Assembly: GCF_900088415.1 (NCBI RefSeq)
Contig: NZ_FLLQ01000005.1
Coordinates: forward strand, 1 to 64,000
Direction: 5' to 3'
Length of the DNA stretch: 64,000 nt
DNA from: Vibrio mediterranei
GTDB lineage: Bacteria > Pseudomonadota > Gammaproteobacteria > Enterobacterales > Vibrionaceae
The notes under the pieces are model-generated. The model was not told where the DNA came from. It saw nothing but the letters and a program-made list of their open reading frames with translations, and searched no databases. Shown one piece after another: positions 42,565 to 52,886 of this stretch (the stretch's first letter is position 1; each line of letters opens with the position of its first letter). Made by a program: the position numbers and the translations under genes.

Positions 42565-43872
42565 ATGAATGCTCAGTACTTGAAAAGCTACCAAAATCAC
42601 AGCCTAGAAAGCTTCTTCTCAACCAACCTGTCTGCTACAGATGACGCTGTATTCACCGGAATACAAGCCGAGTTTGTCCGTCAAAATGAACAAATTGAGC
42701 TTATCGCTTCTGAGAACATCGTTTCTAAAGCGGTAATGCAAGCGCAAGGCACATGCCTAACAAACAAATACGCAGAAGGTTACCCAAACCGTCGCTACTA
42801 CGGTGGTTGTGAACACGTAGATACCGTCGAAGCTATTGCTATTGAACGTGCGAAAACCCTTTTTAAGTGTGAATATGCAAACGTTCAACCTCACTCTGGC
42901 GCACAAGCAAACGGCGCAGTTAAATTAGCTCTTTTGCAGCCGGGCGACACCATTATGGGCATGTCGCTTGATGCAGGTGGTCACTTAACTCACGGCGCAC
43001 GTCCAGCACTGTCTGGTAAATGGTTTAATGCGGTTCAATACGGTGTTGATAAAGATACACTAGAAATCAACTACGACGACGTTCGTGCCCTAGCCGTTGA
43101 ACACAAACCAAAAATGATTATTGCAGGTGGTAGTGCCATTCCACGTGTTATTGATTTCGCTAAGTTCCGTGAAATCGCTGACGAAGTCGGCGCAATCCTG
43201 ATGGTTGATATGGCACACATCGCAGGTCTTATCGCGACAGGTGCTCACCCTAGCCCACTACCACATGCGCATGTTGTCACTACGACAACACACAAAACAC
43301 TACGCGGCCCTCGCGGCGGCATGATCCTGACTAACCACGAAGACATCATCAAGAAGATCAACTCTGCGGTATTCCCAGGTCTTCAAGGTGGTCCACTAGT
43401 GCACGTCATCGCAGCAAAAGCTGTGGCATTTGGCGAAGCTTTAGGCCCTCAGTTCTCAACTTATATCGATTCAGTGATCGCAAACGCAAAAGTTCTTGCC
43501 GAAGTATTGCAAACTCGCGGTTGTGACATTGTGACTGGCGGTACAGATACGCACCTTATGCTTGTTGACCTACGACCTAAGGGTCTGAAAGGCAACAAAA
43601 CAGAAGAAGCGTTGGAGCGTGCGGGGATCACATGTAACAAAAATGGCATCCCGTTCGATACAGAAAAACCTATGATTACTTCTGGTATTCGCTTAGGGAC
43701 GCCAGCTGGAACCACTCGTGGTTTCGGTACTGAAGAATTCAAACTCATCGGTGAGTGGATTGGCGATGTTCTTGACGGTCTGGTAGAAAACCCTGAGGGT
43801 AACCCAGAAGTCGAACAACGTGTTCGTAAAGAAGTGAAGGCACTGTGCGCTCGCTTCCCACTTTACACTTAA
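42565..43872 (+). CDS. glyA: serine hydroxymethyltransferase
   Basis: 435 aa. Pyridoxal-phosphate enzyme that interconverts serine and glycine with tetrahydrofolate. Key blocks: [32 protein letters not shown] and the PLP-lysine motif [14 protein letters not shown] start at the ATG at 42565 behind GGAAGG. It heads the glyA-gcvH-gcvP run (gap to gcvH only 34 bases). The 435-aa size agrees with the chromosome 2 copy of V. cholerae, which suggests a second glyA elsewhere. Confidence 0.95.
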   Translation: MNAQYLKSYQNHSLESFFSTNLSATDDAVFTGIQAEFVRQNEQIELIASENIVSKAVMQAQGTCLTNKYAEGYPNRRYYGGCEHVDTVEAIAIERAKTLFKCEYANVQPHSGAQANGAVKLALLQPGDTIMGMSLDAGGHLTHGARPALSGKWFNAVQYGVDKDTLEINYDDVRALAVEHKPKMIIAGGSAIPRVIDFAKFREIADEVGAILMVDMAHIAGLIATGAHPSPLPHAHVVTTTTHKTLRGPRGGMILTNHEDIIKKINSAVFPGLQGGPLVHVIAAKAVAFGEALGPQFSTYIDSVIANAKVLAEVLQTRGCDIVTGGTDTHLMLVDLRPKGLKGNKTEEALERAGITCNKNGIPFDTEKPMITSGIRLGTPAGTTRGFGTEEFKLIGEWIGDVLDGLVENPEGNPEVEQRVRKEVKALCARFPLYT

Positions 43873-43906
43873 AGAATAAAACATCCTTAATATTGGAGAT
43901 AAAGCA

Positions 43907-44287
43907 ATGGATAACACTTTGAAGTTTTCTGACAGCCACGAATGGGTACGTGACAACGGTGACGGTACTGTGACTATCGGTATTTCAGAGCACGCTCAAG
44001 AGATGTTAGGTGACGTAGTATTCGTTGACCTACCAGAAGTAGAAGACGAAATCGAAGCGGGCGAAAGCTTCTCTCTAGTAGAGTCAGTGAAAGCAGCTTC
44101 TGACATTTACGCGCCAGTTTCAGGTGAAATCGTTGAAATCAACGAAGAGCTTGAAGACAGCCCAGAGCTTATCAACGAAGAGTCGTACGAAGGCGGCTGG
44201 ATTGTTAAGGTGAAAATGTCTGACGCCTCTGAGCTGGAAAATCTTAAGAGCGCAGAAGAGTACCAAGCTTCTATCGAAGACGAGTAA
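43907..44287 (+). CDS. gcvH: glycine cleavage system H protein
   Basis: 126 aa lipoyl carrier. Lipoyl lysine at residue 62 in [19 protein letters not shown]-terminal [26 protein letters not shown] is typical. It shuttles the aminomethyl group between GcvP and GcvT. GGAG precedes the ATG. Confidence 0.96.
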   Translation: MDNTLKFSDSHEWVRDNGDGTVTIGISEHAQEMLGDVVFVDLPEVEDEIEAGESFSLVESVKAASDIYAPVSGEIVEINEELEDSPELINEESYEGGWIVKVKMSDASELENLKSAEEYQASIEDE

Positions 44288-44356
44288 GCAACATACAGGC
44301 GTTGCTCGTCTGTTTTAATGTCGCCTAACGTCAATCGACGCATCAGTAAAAAGCGT

Positions 44357-44435
44357 CGTCATCCCTGCGTAGGCGGGGATCTTATTTTAGTTGGGCACAT
44401 ACTTTTAGTTGATTCCTGCCTGCGCAGGAATGACG
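44357..44435. repeat. interspersed inverted repeat between gcvH and gcvP
   Basis: Two 25-base arms (44357-44381 and 44411-44435) are inverted copies that match at 21 of 25 positions. Both have the form CGTCAT(T/C)CCTGCG(C/T)AGGC, the widespread intergenic repeat type of Vibrio. A third partial copy, AGGAATGACGT, lies at 44444-44454. The insert lengthens the gcvH-gcvP gap to 228 bases. A short open frame across it (44318-44500) is probably not a gene. Confidence 0.75.
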
Positions 44436-44515
44436 TAAAAAGTAGGAATGACGTTAAAAATTCGAGCAACGATTTTAAAGATCTCGCAGAGGATCTTTGA
44501 GAAGGTAAAGGAATC

Positions 44516-47380
44516 ATGACTGAATTACTTCAAAGCCTAAGCACGCAAAATGAATTTGTTGCACGCCACAATGGGCCAAACAAATCTGACCAACAAAAGA
44601 TGCTGGACGCGATTAACGTACTCAACCTAGATACGTTAATTGAAGAGACTGTCCCAGCGCAAATCCGCCTTGAAACGCCAATGACGCTAGACGCTCCAAT
44701 GAGCGAAGCGGACATGCTGGTTGAAATGAAAAAGTTCGCGGATTTGAACCAAGTTAAACGCACATTCATCGGTCAGGGTTACTACAACACCTTCACGCCA
44801 AACGTGATTCTGCGAAATGTTCTGGAAAACCCAGGCTGGTACACAGCCTACACACCTTATCAGCCTGAAATCTCTCAAGGCCGCCTTGAGTCACTTCTAA
44901 ACTACCAACAAATGGTCATGGACCTAACTGGTATGGAAATCGCTAACGCGTCGCTACTTGATGAAGCAACTGCAGCGGCAGAAGCGATGACCCTATGTAA
45001 GCGTGCTGGTAAGAGCAAGAGCAAAGTCTTCTTTGTCGCTGACGATGTACACCCACAAACGTTAGAAGTTGTGAAAACTCGTGCAGAGTTCATCGGATTC
45101 GAAGTTCAAGTTGGTTCACTTGAGTCACTACCTGAACAAGATGTGTTTGGTGCATTAGTACAGTACCCTGGCACAACAGGTGAAGTACGCGACCTAACTG
45201 ACATCATTGCTAAAGCACAAGCAAACAAGACGCTAGTAACGGTAGCCACCGATCTTCTTGCTTCTGCCCTACTTAAACCTGCGGGTGAAATGGGTGCAGA
45301 CGTAGTTATCGGTTCTGCACAACGCTTTGGTGTACCAATGGGCTACGGCGGTCCACACGCAGCGTTCATGGCAACAAAAGATAAGCATAAGCGTACTATG
45401 CCAGGTCGTGTTATCGGTGTTTCTATCGATACTAACGGTAACCAAGCACTTCGTATGGCAATGCAAACTCGTGAGCAACACATCCGCCGCGAGAAAGCAA
45501 CATCGAACATCTGTACTGCACAGGCACTGCTTGCCAACATGGCTGCGTTTTACGCGGTTTACCACGGTGAAGAAGGCCTTAAAACTATCGCTCGCCGTAC
45601 ACACCACATGACAGCTATCCTAGCAGCAGGTCTGACTAAGTCTGGTTATGAATTGGCTCACAACAGCTTCTTCGACACCATCACAGTCAACACTGGTGAG
45701 AACACAGATAAGCTGCTTCAAAAAGCCGTGGCATCTGACATCAACCTACGTCAACTAGATGGTCAAATCGGTATCAGCTTCGATGAGACAACAACGATTG
45801 AAGATATCAACGTCCTATTTGCCGTCTTCGAAGTTAAAGAGAAAGTAGAAACTCTATCTGCTGAAATCGCTGGTAATGAGTTTGCTGCTATTCCAGAGAA
45901 CTGCCGTCGTACTTCTCGCTACCTAACTCACTCTGTGTTCAACACGCACCACAGCGAAACACAGATGATGCGCTACCTAAAACAGCTTGAGAACAAAGAC
46001 TTCTCACTGACGCACGGTATGATTCCACTAGGCAGCTGTACCATGAAGCTAAACGCGGCAGCTGAAATGATTCCTGTAACTTGGCCAGAGTTTGGTTCTA
46101 TTCACCCATTCGCACCAATAGACCAAGCGGCGGGCTACACAGCCCTAGCTACTGACCTTAAGAAGAAGCTATGTGAAATCACAGGCTACGATGAGTTCTC
46201 ACTGCAACCTAACTCAGGTGCATCTGGTGAGTACGCTGGTCTGATTGCGATTCAACGCTATCATGAAAGCCGTGGCGAAGGTCACCGTAACGTTTGTTTG
46301 ATTCCAAGCTCCGCACACGGTACTAACCCAGCGACAGCGTCTATGGTGTCAATGAAAGTGGTAGTAGTGAAGTGTGACGACAACGGTAACATCGACACTG
46401 ACGACCTAGCTGCGAAGATTGAAAAACATCGCGAAAACCTATCAAGCATCATGATCACCTACCCTTCTACACACGGTGTGTACGAAGAGCATGTGAAAGA
46501 AGTGTGCGAAATGGTTCACGAAGCTGGCGGTCAGGTTTATCTAGATGGTGCGAACATGAACGCGCAGGTTGGTCTGACTAACCCTGGTTTCATCGGCTCT
46601 GATGTTTCTCACCTGAACCTTCATAAAACCTTCTGTATCCCACACGGTGGTGGCGGTCCAGGCATGGGTCCTATCGGTGTAAAATCACACCTAGCACCTT
46701 TCCTTCCAGGCCACATCGAAAATGGTGTTGAAGGTAGCGATTACGCGGTATCTGCGGCAGATCTAGGCAGTGCTTCTATCCTACCAATCTCTTGGGCATA
46801 CATTGCAATGATGGGTGAAGCGGGTCTAACTGACGCAACTAAAGTCGCGATTCTAAACGCGAACTATGTAATGGAACGTCTACTTCCTCACTACCCTGTT
46901 CTTTACCGTGGCACTAACGGCCGCGTAGCGCACGAATGTATTATCGACATTCGTCCACTTAAAGAAGAGACAGGCATCAGTGAAGAAGACATCGCTAAGC
47001 GTCTAATGGACTACGGTTTCCACGCACCAACGATGTCGTTCCCGGTTGCTGGCACGCTAATGGTAGAGCCAACAGAGTCCGAGGACCTTGAAGAGCTAGA
47101 CCGTTTCTGTGACGCAATGATTGCTATCCGCAACGAGATGACACAAGTTAAAGAAGGTGTTTGGCCACTAGATAACAACCCACTTGTTAACGCGCCTCAC
47201 ACACAAGTAGACCTTTCAAAAGAAGAATGGGATCGCCCATACTCTCGCGAATTAGGCTGCTTCCCTTCACGCGCAACTAAGAGCTGGAAATACTGGCCAA
47301 CGGTTAACCGCGTAGACAACGTGTACGGCGACCGTAACCTAATTTGCTCTTGTCCAAGCATTGATAACTACGAAGACTAG
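44516..47380 (+). CDS. gcvP: glycine dehydrogenase (decarboxylating), P protein
   Basis: 954 aa, the full length of fused gammaproteobacterial GcvP. Decarboxylates glycine and loads the H protein. N-terminal half with [46 protein letters not shown] sequence; C-terminal half with [25 protein letters not shown] and the PLP-lysine motif [25 protein letters not shown] precedes the ATG. Confidence 0.96.
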   Translation: MTELLQSLSTQNEFVARHNGPNKSDQQKMLDAINVLNLDTLIEETVPAQIRLETPMTLDAPMSEADMLVEMKKFADLNQVKRTFIGQGYYNTFTPNVILRNVLENPGWYTAYTPYQPEISQGRLESLLNYQQMVMDLTGMEIANASLLDEATAAAEAMTLCKRAGKSKSKVFFVADDVHPQTLEVVKTRAEFIGFEVQVGSLESLPEQDVFGALVQYPGTTGEVRDLTDIIAKAQANKTLVTVATDLLASALLKPAGEMGADVVIGSAQRFGVPMGYGGPHAAFMATKDKHKRTMPGRVIGVSIDTNGNQALRMAMQTREQHIRREKATSNICTAQALLANMAAFYAVYHGEEGLKTIARRTHHMTAILAAGLTKSGYELAHNSFFDTITVNTGENTDKLLQKAVASDINLRQLDGQIGISFDETTTIEDINVLFAVFEVKEKVETLSAEIAGNEFAAIPENCRRTSRYLTHSVFNTHHSETQMMRYLKQLENKDFSLTHGMIPLGSCTMKLNAAAEMIPVTWPEFGSIHPFAPIDQAAGYTALATDLKKKLCEITGYDEFSLQPNSGASGEYAGLIAIQRYHESRGEGHRNVCLIPSSAHGTNPATASMVSMKVVVVKCDDNGNIDTDDLAAKIEKHRENLSSIMITYPSTHGVYEEHVKEVCEMVHEAGGQVYLDGANMNAQVGLTNPGFIGSDVSHLNLHKTFCIPHGGGGPGMGPIGVKSHLAPFLPGHIENGVEGSDYAVSAADLGSASILPISWAYIAMMGEAGLTDATKVAILNANYVMERLLPHYPVLYRGTNGRVAHECIIDIRPLKEETGISEEDIAKRLMDYGFHAPTMSFPVAGTLMVEPTESEDLEELDRFCDAMIAIRNEMTQVKEGVWPLDNNPLVNAPHTQVDLSKEEWDRPYSRELGCFPSRATKSWKYWPTVNRVDNVYGDRNLICSCPSIDNYED

Positions 47381-47404
47381 TTTTCTATGCCACAAATGAT
47401 ACTC

Positions 47405-47434
47405 AAAAGCGAACCTTAATCGGTTCGCTTTTTT
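47405..47434 (+). terminator. terminator of glyA-gcvHP
   Basis: AAAAGCGAACC and GGTTCGCTTTT pair over 11 bp around a six-base loop, followed by more T. It begins 25 bases past the gcvP stop. Confidence 0.9.
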
Positions 47435-47603
47435 ATTTTAAGGACTAATGGGCTGCTTTAAAAGCTCTGCCATCAGGCATACAAACTGCGAAGAACGAAC
47501 CGTAACTCCCCGTAAACTAGTACTTTTCTATATAGATATCGTCACATTCTGTTGGCTGGGTGTTATAGTAGCGACTCTAAACAAGTATCAAGGATAAAGT
47601 AAA

Positions 47604-47942
47604 ATGGATAAATTTCTAAAGCTACTGGCGACTAAGCCTAATGAAGTCACTTTCGAGCAAACAATGCAGATTATCGACGAACATTTTGACTTTAGCCCAG
47701 TCAGCTTTGTAAACGGAGAAACCGAAAATCAGGCAGGACAAAACAATGGCTCTTGTAAGATTTTTGCTTTTGCTCAGATACAAGGATTAGACGAACCATC
47801 AACACTAGCTTGCTTCGGCCAGTTCTATCGTGATGACGTGTTAAAGAATCCAGATGGCAGTGACCATGCCAACATTCGTAATTTTATCCAGCATGGCTGG
47901 GCTGGTATTCGCTTTGAAGGTGCGGCGTTAACAGCGAAGTAA
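47604..47942 (+). CDS. HopJ-type III effector family protein
   Basis: 112 aa. Its pattern (VTFEQTMQIIDEHFDFSPVSFVNGE, NGSCKIFAFAQIQGL, CFGQFYRDDVLKNPDGSDHANIRNFIQHGWAGIRFEG) fits the HopJ family. In most marine gamma-proteobacteria it is a small cytoplasmic protein of unknown role, and the effector name is inherited from Pseudomonas. No type III secretion genes are near. Confidence 0.85.
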   Translation: MDKFLKLLATKPNEVTFEQTMQIIDEHFDFSPVSFVNGETENQAGQNNGSCKIFAFAQIQGLDEPSTLACFGQFYRDDVLKNPDGSDHANIRNFIQHGWAGIRFEGAALTAK

Positions 47943-48005
47943 GGTTTAGCGATGATGGATTTGGTCTGCAATATTGATACTGTAGACCAACAATTTCCGC
48001 CACTT

Positions 48006-48833
48006 TTATTTCATAATTGGATAAGTAAAGAATAATAGATGAGCCAAATTAAATAAGAAGTGGAATAACACTGTAACCCAAAGTCGTGAACTGTAATGAT
48101 AAATCAAGCCGTAGCCCACACCAGCTAATGTTGCAAAAGAAACCAGTAGTAAACCACCATTAAAGTGCGCTATACCAAATAGCAAACTCGCCGCAGCTAC
48201 GCCCACAATCCAACCAAATCGTTTACTTAGTGATTGCTGTACAAAACCACGGAAGAAGGCTTCTTCTGCTGTACAGGTAAGCAGTAAGTTATTTAACGAA
48301 AATAGCCACCACCAATAAGGCATTGTAAACTCTGGCTGCAACGCACCGAGTTGCCATGCAAAGGGTAACAAGCCAAATAATGGGATTGCGCTAAATAAAA
48401 TAGCTTTGTAATTAAACGTAGCCTTACTTCCTAAAATTGCAGGGTAAGCCAACAACAAACCGAAAAAGATGAACGGCTTATCAAGGTTTAAGTACATAGT
48501 AAACGGGATGCTTTGGGGGCCTGCGATAACAGAATCAAGCACTTTCGCATTACCAAAGCCTGGTATTAAATGTAAGAAAAGAACCACGCACCAGAGCAGA
48601 ATAAATAGGTAACTTCCTAATTGCCATTTTCGTTCCAAACTCGGGGTTTTATAAGCAGTGGCAAGGCCAACAAGCAGTGTAGTCAAGCCGATGATGTTAA
48701 GCCTGTTCTCTATCAAGCCGCCAATCAAGCTGATAATAACAAGAGCGATACTAAGTCTAGTTTTATCAACAAAAGCAAAGATAATGGCCAAAGAGAGTGG
48801 TAGCCAAATCCACATGGAGGTATCTAAAATCAT
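48006..48833 (-). CDS. CPBP family intramembrane glutamic endopeptidase
   Basis: 275 aa with about eight hydrophobic segments. The CPBP (CAAX protease and bacteriocin-processing) motifs are visible: EEAFFR at residues 190-195, then FGIAHFNGG and FHFLFNLAH, which supply the catalytic Glu and His residues. Family roles include maturation or immunity; here the substrate is unknown. AAGG precedes the ATG. Transcribed alone. Confidence 0.88.
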   Translation of the reverse strand: MILDTSMWIWLPLSLAIIFAFVDKTRLSIALVIISLIGGLIENRLNIIGLTTLLVGLATAYKTPSLERKWQLGSYLFILLWCVVLFLHLIPGFGNAKVLDSVIAGPQSIPFTMYLNLDKPFIFFGLLLAYPAILGSKATFNYKAILFSAIPLFGLLPFAWQLGALQPEFTMPYWWWLFSLNNLLLTCTAEEAFFRGFVQQSLSKRFGWIVGVAAASLLFGIAHFNGGLLLVSFATLAGVGYGLIYHYSSRLWVTVLFHFLFNLAHLLFFTYPIMK

Positions 48834-48938
48834 CGAAAGCCTTTAGAAAAATTGCAATACCGAAGTGATTCTTTAAGACAATGCGCAGTTAGGTTCGACA
48901 GCACCACTACATTAGTAATGTTTAGATTGCCTAAACAG

Positions 48939-48967
48939 TAAAGCGCCCCACAAACCAAGGCGCTTTA
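48939..48967 (-). terminator. terminator downstream of tpx
   Basis: TAAAGCGCC and GGCGCTTTA pair perfectly over 9 bp with an 11-base loop, about 80 bases past the tpx stop. The T-tract is weak. Confidence 0.55.
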
Positions 48968-49048
48968 ATTAACATATGCCGTACAGCTAGAGATGAAGTA
49001 GCAGTAAACTACAAATACGCTTCTCTGCTCGCACTGCTTGTTTTAGTT

Positions 49049-49552
49049 TTATTGCTTTACCGCAGCAATTGCAGCATCGTAATTTGGTTCGTTGGTTACC
49101 TCTGAAACTAACTCACTGTGAACCACTACGCCTTCTTTATTCACACATACGATTGCACGAGCCGTCAAACCTCGTAGAGCACCTTCTGGAATTGCCACTC
49201 CATAGGTTTCTGCAAAATCTGCGCTACGGAAGGTCGATGCGTGCTGAACATTCTCAACCCCTTCAATTTCACAGAATCGACCAGCGGCAAAAGGTAAATC
49301 AGCTGAAATACAGATCACTTGCGTATCTTCTAGCTGCGCTGCTTCTTCATTGAAACGCTTTACACTAGTCGCACACACAGGCGTGTCAATGCTTGGGAAG
49401 ATATTAAGAATCAGGTTATTACCTGTAAGGCCTGATAACGTAAGGTCCGATAAATCAGACGCAGCAAGAGAAAACTCAGGTGCAGAATCACCAGCTACAG
49501 GAATAGAGCCTGCAATAGTTACAGGGTTACCTTGGAAAGTTACTTGTGCCAT
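49049..49552 (-). CDS. tpx: thiol peroxidase Tpx
   Basis: 167 aa, the typical Tpx length. Peroxidatic Cys60 in SIDTPVCATSVKRFN and resolving Cys94 in GRFCEIEGV; N-terminal VTFQGNPVTIAGSIPVAGD. It reduces hydrogen and organic peroxides using thioredoxin. Monocistronic. Confidence 0.95.
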   Translation of the reverse strand: MAQVTFQGNPVTIAGSIPVAGDSAPEFSLAASDLSDLTLSGLTGNNLILNIFPSIDTPVCATSVKRFNEEAAQLEDTQVICISADLPFAAGRFCEIEGVENVQHASTFRSADFAETYGVAIPEGALRGLTARAIVCVNKEGVVVHSELVSEVTNEPNYDAAIAAVKQ

Positions 49553-49868
49553 TTTTATACCTTTACTTTCTGTTATATGAGTACCTAAATATAAAATCGC
49601 ATTCGTATAACTTGTTCAAGATCAATTTTTCAGATCAGACCTGACATTTCTATACAGACATAATGCTCTTGATATGAACAAAGCTGCATTTATTAACCAA
49701 CATACTAGTTCTCACCTAACATATTTCATGTAAGCCTGTACTGAAGTTGCTGATACAAAAATGGACAGAACTCGTTTTGGAATACCTAACATTCGCAACT
49801 TATGTATTCTCTTTTATTAAGCTTATTTACCATTCTCAGAGAAGCTACGTTTTCCTTCGACCTATTTG
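49553..49868. other. 316-base gap, no gene seen
   Basis: It contains the tpx promoter. AT-rich; no strong hairpin or open frame stands out. Confidence 0.4.
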
Positions 49869-50327
49869 TTAACTGGTAGCTATCCGTTTACTAGATTTCC
49901 CTACGAGTTTGATATCTGGATGCTTATGAGAAACAATTTCTACACACTCATCGGAGGTTGCCATTAAATGAGACCATTCATCTTCATAGCCTGAAATGAA
50001 CGTTATTGGACTTTCTTTACTCCATTGATGCCCTTTAATAAGAGCACAATTTGGGAATTTCTCCCCTACCGCCCAAAGTTCGAGTAAACCGCCTTCATCT
50101 AATAGGCGAAACCCACTTACCGTTTCAAACATGACATCGTATAGAGTTTCAGTTTCTTCATGGAAGACACTTACTATCAATGCGTAATCTTTATGCCGCT
50201 CACTTCCTTTAAGCTCGTAACCACTACCATCTGGATACGTCACTGAAAAATGCCTTCCATTCCATGATAAATCGACGATATATATCGTTCCTTCACTGAA
50301 TGGAGTGTCCCATTCTTTAACTTCCAT
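49869..50327 (-). CDS. hypothetical protein, 152 aa
   Basis: Family not recognised. I use the ATG at 50327, which has GGGAGAAG upstream. Soluble, no signal peptide. It looks beta-rich with many aromatic residues (EWDTPFSEGTIYIVDLSWNG, HFSVTYPDGSGYELKG, FISGYEDEWSHLM), ending in a basic tail. A single gene with its own upstream region. Confidence 0.6.
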   Translation of the reverse strand: MEVKEWDTPFSEGTIYIVDLSWNGRHFSVTYPDGSGYELKGSERHKDYALIVSVFHEETETLYDVMFETVSGFRLLDEGGLLELWAVGEKFPNCALIKGHQWSKESPITFISGYEDEWSHLMATSDECVEIVSHKHPDIKLVGKSSKRIATS

Positions 50328-50508
50328 ATGTCTTCTCCCATTCACTGATTCAAGCGACCTAACGCTTATTGGCTGATTTTTCGTGGATTTTGTCGTTCAA
50401 TATTGCAGTCTTTCTATACCAGTTCAATTACCAACCATTAGTTTATTTTTGGTTGAACACATCAAACAGCACCTTTGAACCTTGTAAGAGAATCCGAACT
50501 AAACAAGA

Positions 50509-51828
50509 TCAGCGAAAGTTGAACAACTCTGAATGAAAATTCTTTGTGTCGAATCTGATTGCCTTTAGTTGAGCCAGCAACGCCTTCCTAAATCCAACAG
50601 GACCGCAAAACCAAATGCTTCGCTGCGCAATATCAGGATGTTTTTGGCGTATCTGCTCAATAGACAAAAAAGGTTTTAGCCGATTATCGATCACATGAAA
50701 CTCAACGTTTGCTTTTCTGGCTGCACTTTCCATCTCTATGATCAAAGAAGGCGATGAGCTCTCGGTACAATAATAGAAAACAACTCCACCTCTATCTGGT
50801 TGTTGGGCGAGTTCATCCAATCGGGCTTTAAACGCCGCGCAACCAATCCCCCCAGCAATCCATACTTGCTTTTTACTATCGTCAAAATCGAACTTGCCAT
50901 ACGGACCTTCAACTTCTATCTGTTGTCCTATTTGAACTTGCTTATGAATGTTGCCAGTAAAGTCGCCAAGAGCCTTAATTAAAAAGCTTACATTGCGCTG
51001 TTTACTATCTACTGAAGCGATAGTGAACGGGTGAGGTTCTTCGCTGCCAATCCTTACAAACGCAAACTGACCAGCTAAATGACCTCTCCAACTTGGAAGA
51101 TGGACGGAAAGTCGCGTCGTATGATTTTCTTTGCTATAAACCACCTCACTGATAGTGCCAGCATGTTTGTTGTCTTTGCCAATCCACCCAATCACACTCA
51201 AAATGGCAGCCGTAATGCCCGCAAGAACAACGAACACAGTGATTGGTGTGATAATGTTATCCCAATATGAGTGTTTGAGAAGAATCAGCGAGTGATAGCC
51301 AATAGCGATAAAGGCAATCGCCATCAGTTTATGAGTCCATCTAAAAAACTTATAGCGAACAGGAGCAAATAACGCCAATACCGTTAAAACGACAAATAAG
51401 TACAACGTCCACTCGCCCATTGTTTCCGCACTGCCACGCAAAGGACGAATTAAAGCATAGAAAGAGTCAGGGTCGATGGACGAAGCACCACGCTGAGGTC
51501 GTTCAAGATACCCCGCACGCACCAGTTGTTTTGGTACGATAGCAAGTAGCCAGTGAATAACGCCTATGATAACAGCATAAATTGCTACCCATTTATGTAG
51601 GCGATAAGACTTATCTAAGCCTCGGGTAAAATTCTCAATCAGTGGTAATCTCAAGGCGAGCAACATTACTAGAGTTAATAGAAGTACTGAAACGATACCC
51701 GTGATTTGGATTAAGGCGCTTCGCCACTGCATGAAGGTTTCATTGGCGATCAATGAAGGCTCCGCTTGAAGCCAAATAAAGATGATAGCCAGGATGAGGG
51801 CGAGCACCATTGAATAGAGTTTGTTCAT
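50509..51828 (-). CDS. ferric-reductase-like transmembrane flavoprotein
   Basis: 439 aa. The N-terminal half has about six hydrophobic segments with the haem-binding histidines of the ferric-reductase-like domain (LHKWVAIYAVIIGVIHWLL; WTHKLMAIAFIAIGYHS). The C-terminal half is an NADPH/FAD oxidoreductase: HPFTIAS (FAD), IAGGIGCAAF and WFCGPVGFRKAL (NAD(P)). It should move electrons across the inner membrane, reducing an external acceptor such as ferric iron; the acceptor is not known. Downstream of accD on the same strand (78 bases), perhaps co-transcribed. Confidence 0.88.
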   Translation of the reverse strand: MNKLYSMVLALILAIIFIWLQAEPSLIANETFMQWRSALIQITGIVSVLLLTLVMLLALRLPLIENFTRGLDKSYRLHKWVAIYAVIIGVIHWLLAIVPKQLVRAGYLERPQRGASSIDPDSFYALIRPLRGSAETMGEWTLYLFVVLTVLALFAPVRYKFFRWTHKLMAIAFIAIGYHSLILLKHSYWDNIITPITVFVVLAGITAAILSVIGWIGKDNKHAGTISEVVYSKENHTTRLSVHLPSWRGHLAGQFAFVRIGSEEPHPFTIASVDSKQRNVSFLIKALGDFTGNIHKQVQIGQQIEVEGPYGKFDFDDSKKQVWIAGGIGCAAFKARLDELAQQPDRGGVVFYYCTESSSPSLIIEMESAARKANVEFHVIDNRLKPFLSIEQIRQKHPDIAQRSIWFCGPVGFRKALLAQLKAIRFDTKNFHSELFNFR

Positions 51829-51906
51829 AATAACGCTCCTGTTGAGCTTTAACTCTACTCCTTCTAATGTAACCCTACGTCAGGGAGAGTAAATCAGTGT
51901 AAATGC

Positions 51907-52776
51907 TTAATCACTCTCTTCCACCAGCTGACTATTGGTCATCTTAGATAAAAGCTCAGCGATTCGATTTCTCATATCGCGCCTATCCACAATCATATCT
52001 AACGCCCCATGCTCCAAAAGAAACTCACTTTGCTGAAAGTCTTCTGGCAATTCTTCACGTACGGTTTGCTCAATGACTCTGCGTCCAGCGAAGCCAATTC
52101 TTGCTTGGGGTTCACCAATATTAATGTCACCTAGCATAGCGATGCTGGCAGACACACCACCATATGTTTGGTCAGTGAGGACGGAAATATAAGGTAATCC
52201 AGCCATTGATAGTTGATTCAAAGCGGCACTGGTTTTGGCCATTTGCATCAATGCCATTAAAGATTCTTGCATCCGTGCACCACCACAAGCTGAAAAACAC
52301 ACTAGGCCACAATTGCTATCTCTCGCGACGTTAACAGCGTGAACAAACCGAGCGCCTGCTACCGACCCCAAAGAACCAGCCATAAACGAAAACTCAAACG
52401 CGCAGGCGACAACAGGCAACCCCATAAGCTGTCCCTTCATTGCGACGAGGGCATCTTTCTCCCCAGTTTCTTTTTGTGCTGAAGCTAAGCGGTCGGTGTA
52501 ATGCTTTTTATCTTTAAAACCCAAGATATCCTCTGGTTGATAGTGACTTGCAATTTCAACCTGTTCCTCGGTATCTAAGAAACTAGCGAGACGCCGACGT
52601 GCTGTTATTCGCATATGGTGACTACATTTGGGGCATACCTCCAAACTCAGTTGCAACGCTTTGTTGTAAAGAATGTGGCCGCATTGAGGGCACTTTCTCC
52701 ACAAACCTTCGGGTACGTTTGCTTTGCGATTACTAACCAGTTTTTTTCTATGTAATAGCTTTTGAAGCCAACTCAT
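51907..52776 (-). CDS. accD: acetyl-CoA carboxylase carboxyltransferase beta subunit (accD-like)
   Basis: 289 aa. Zinc ribbon with Cys29, Cys32, Cys48 and Cys51 (CPQC and CPKC), followed by the carboxyltransferase domain with [18 protein letters not shown] and [22 protein letters not shown]. It joins AccA to make malonyl-CoA. Compared with what I recall of the usual Vibrio AccD it is full length but clearly diverged (CFSACGGAR rather than CFSASGGAR; many substitutions), so it may be a second copy rather than the main housekeeping one. It is not next to truA or folC, which flank the usual accD. Confidence 0.85.
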   Translation of the reverse strand: MSWLQKLLHRKKLVSNRKANVPEGLWRKCPQCGHILYNKALQLSLEVCPKCSHHMRITARRRLASFLDTEEQVEIASHYQPEDILGFKDKKHYTDRLASAQKETGEKDALVAMKGQLMGLPVVACAFEFSFMAGSLGSVAGARFVHAVNVARDSNCGLVCFSACGGARMQESLMALMQMAKTSAALNQLSMAGLPYISVLTDQTYGGVSASIAMLGDINIGEPQARIGFAGRRVIEQTVREELPEDFQQSEFLLEHGALDMIVDRRDMRNRIAELLSKMTNSQLVEESD

Positions 52777-52886
52777 GTGCGTTTATACCTTTGTAATCCA
52801 ACTGATTTCATCATTGTACAAACTCATAATTAGCAATAAAGTGTCGATATTGAGTTACTAAATCCAACATTTTGGGACAATAAGTC

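Noticed and set aside
44318..44500. Possible 60-aa gene between gcvH and gcvP
   Set aside because: It runs through the interspersed repeat and has no ribosome-binding site or family resemblance.
45269..45607. Long antisense frames over gcvP
   Set aside because: They are shadows of a strongly codon-biased gene; no start signal or recognisable protein.
47604..47942. A true type III effector
   Set aside because: The HopJ family name is inherited; no secretion genes or chaperone are nearby and the family is common in non-pathogens.
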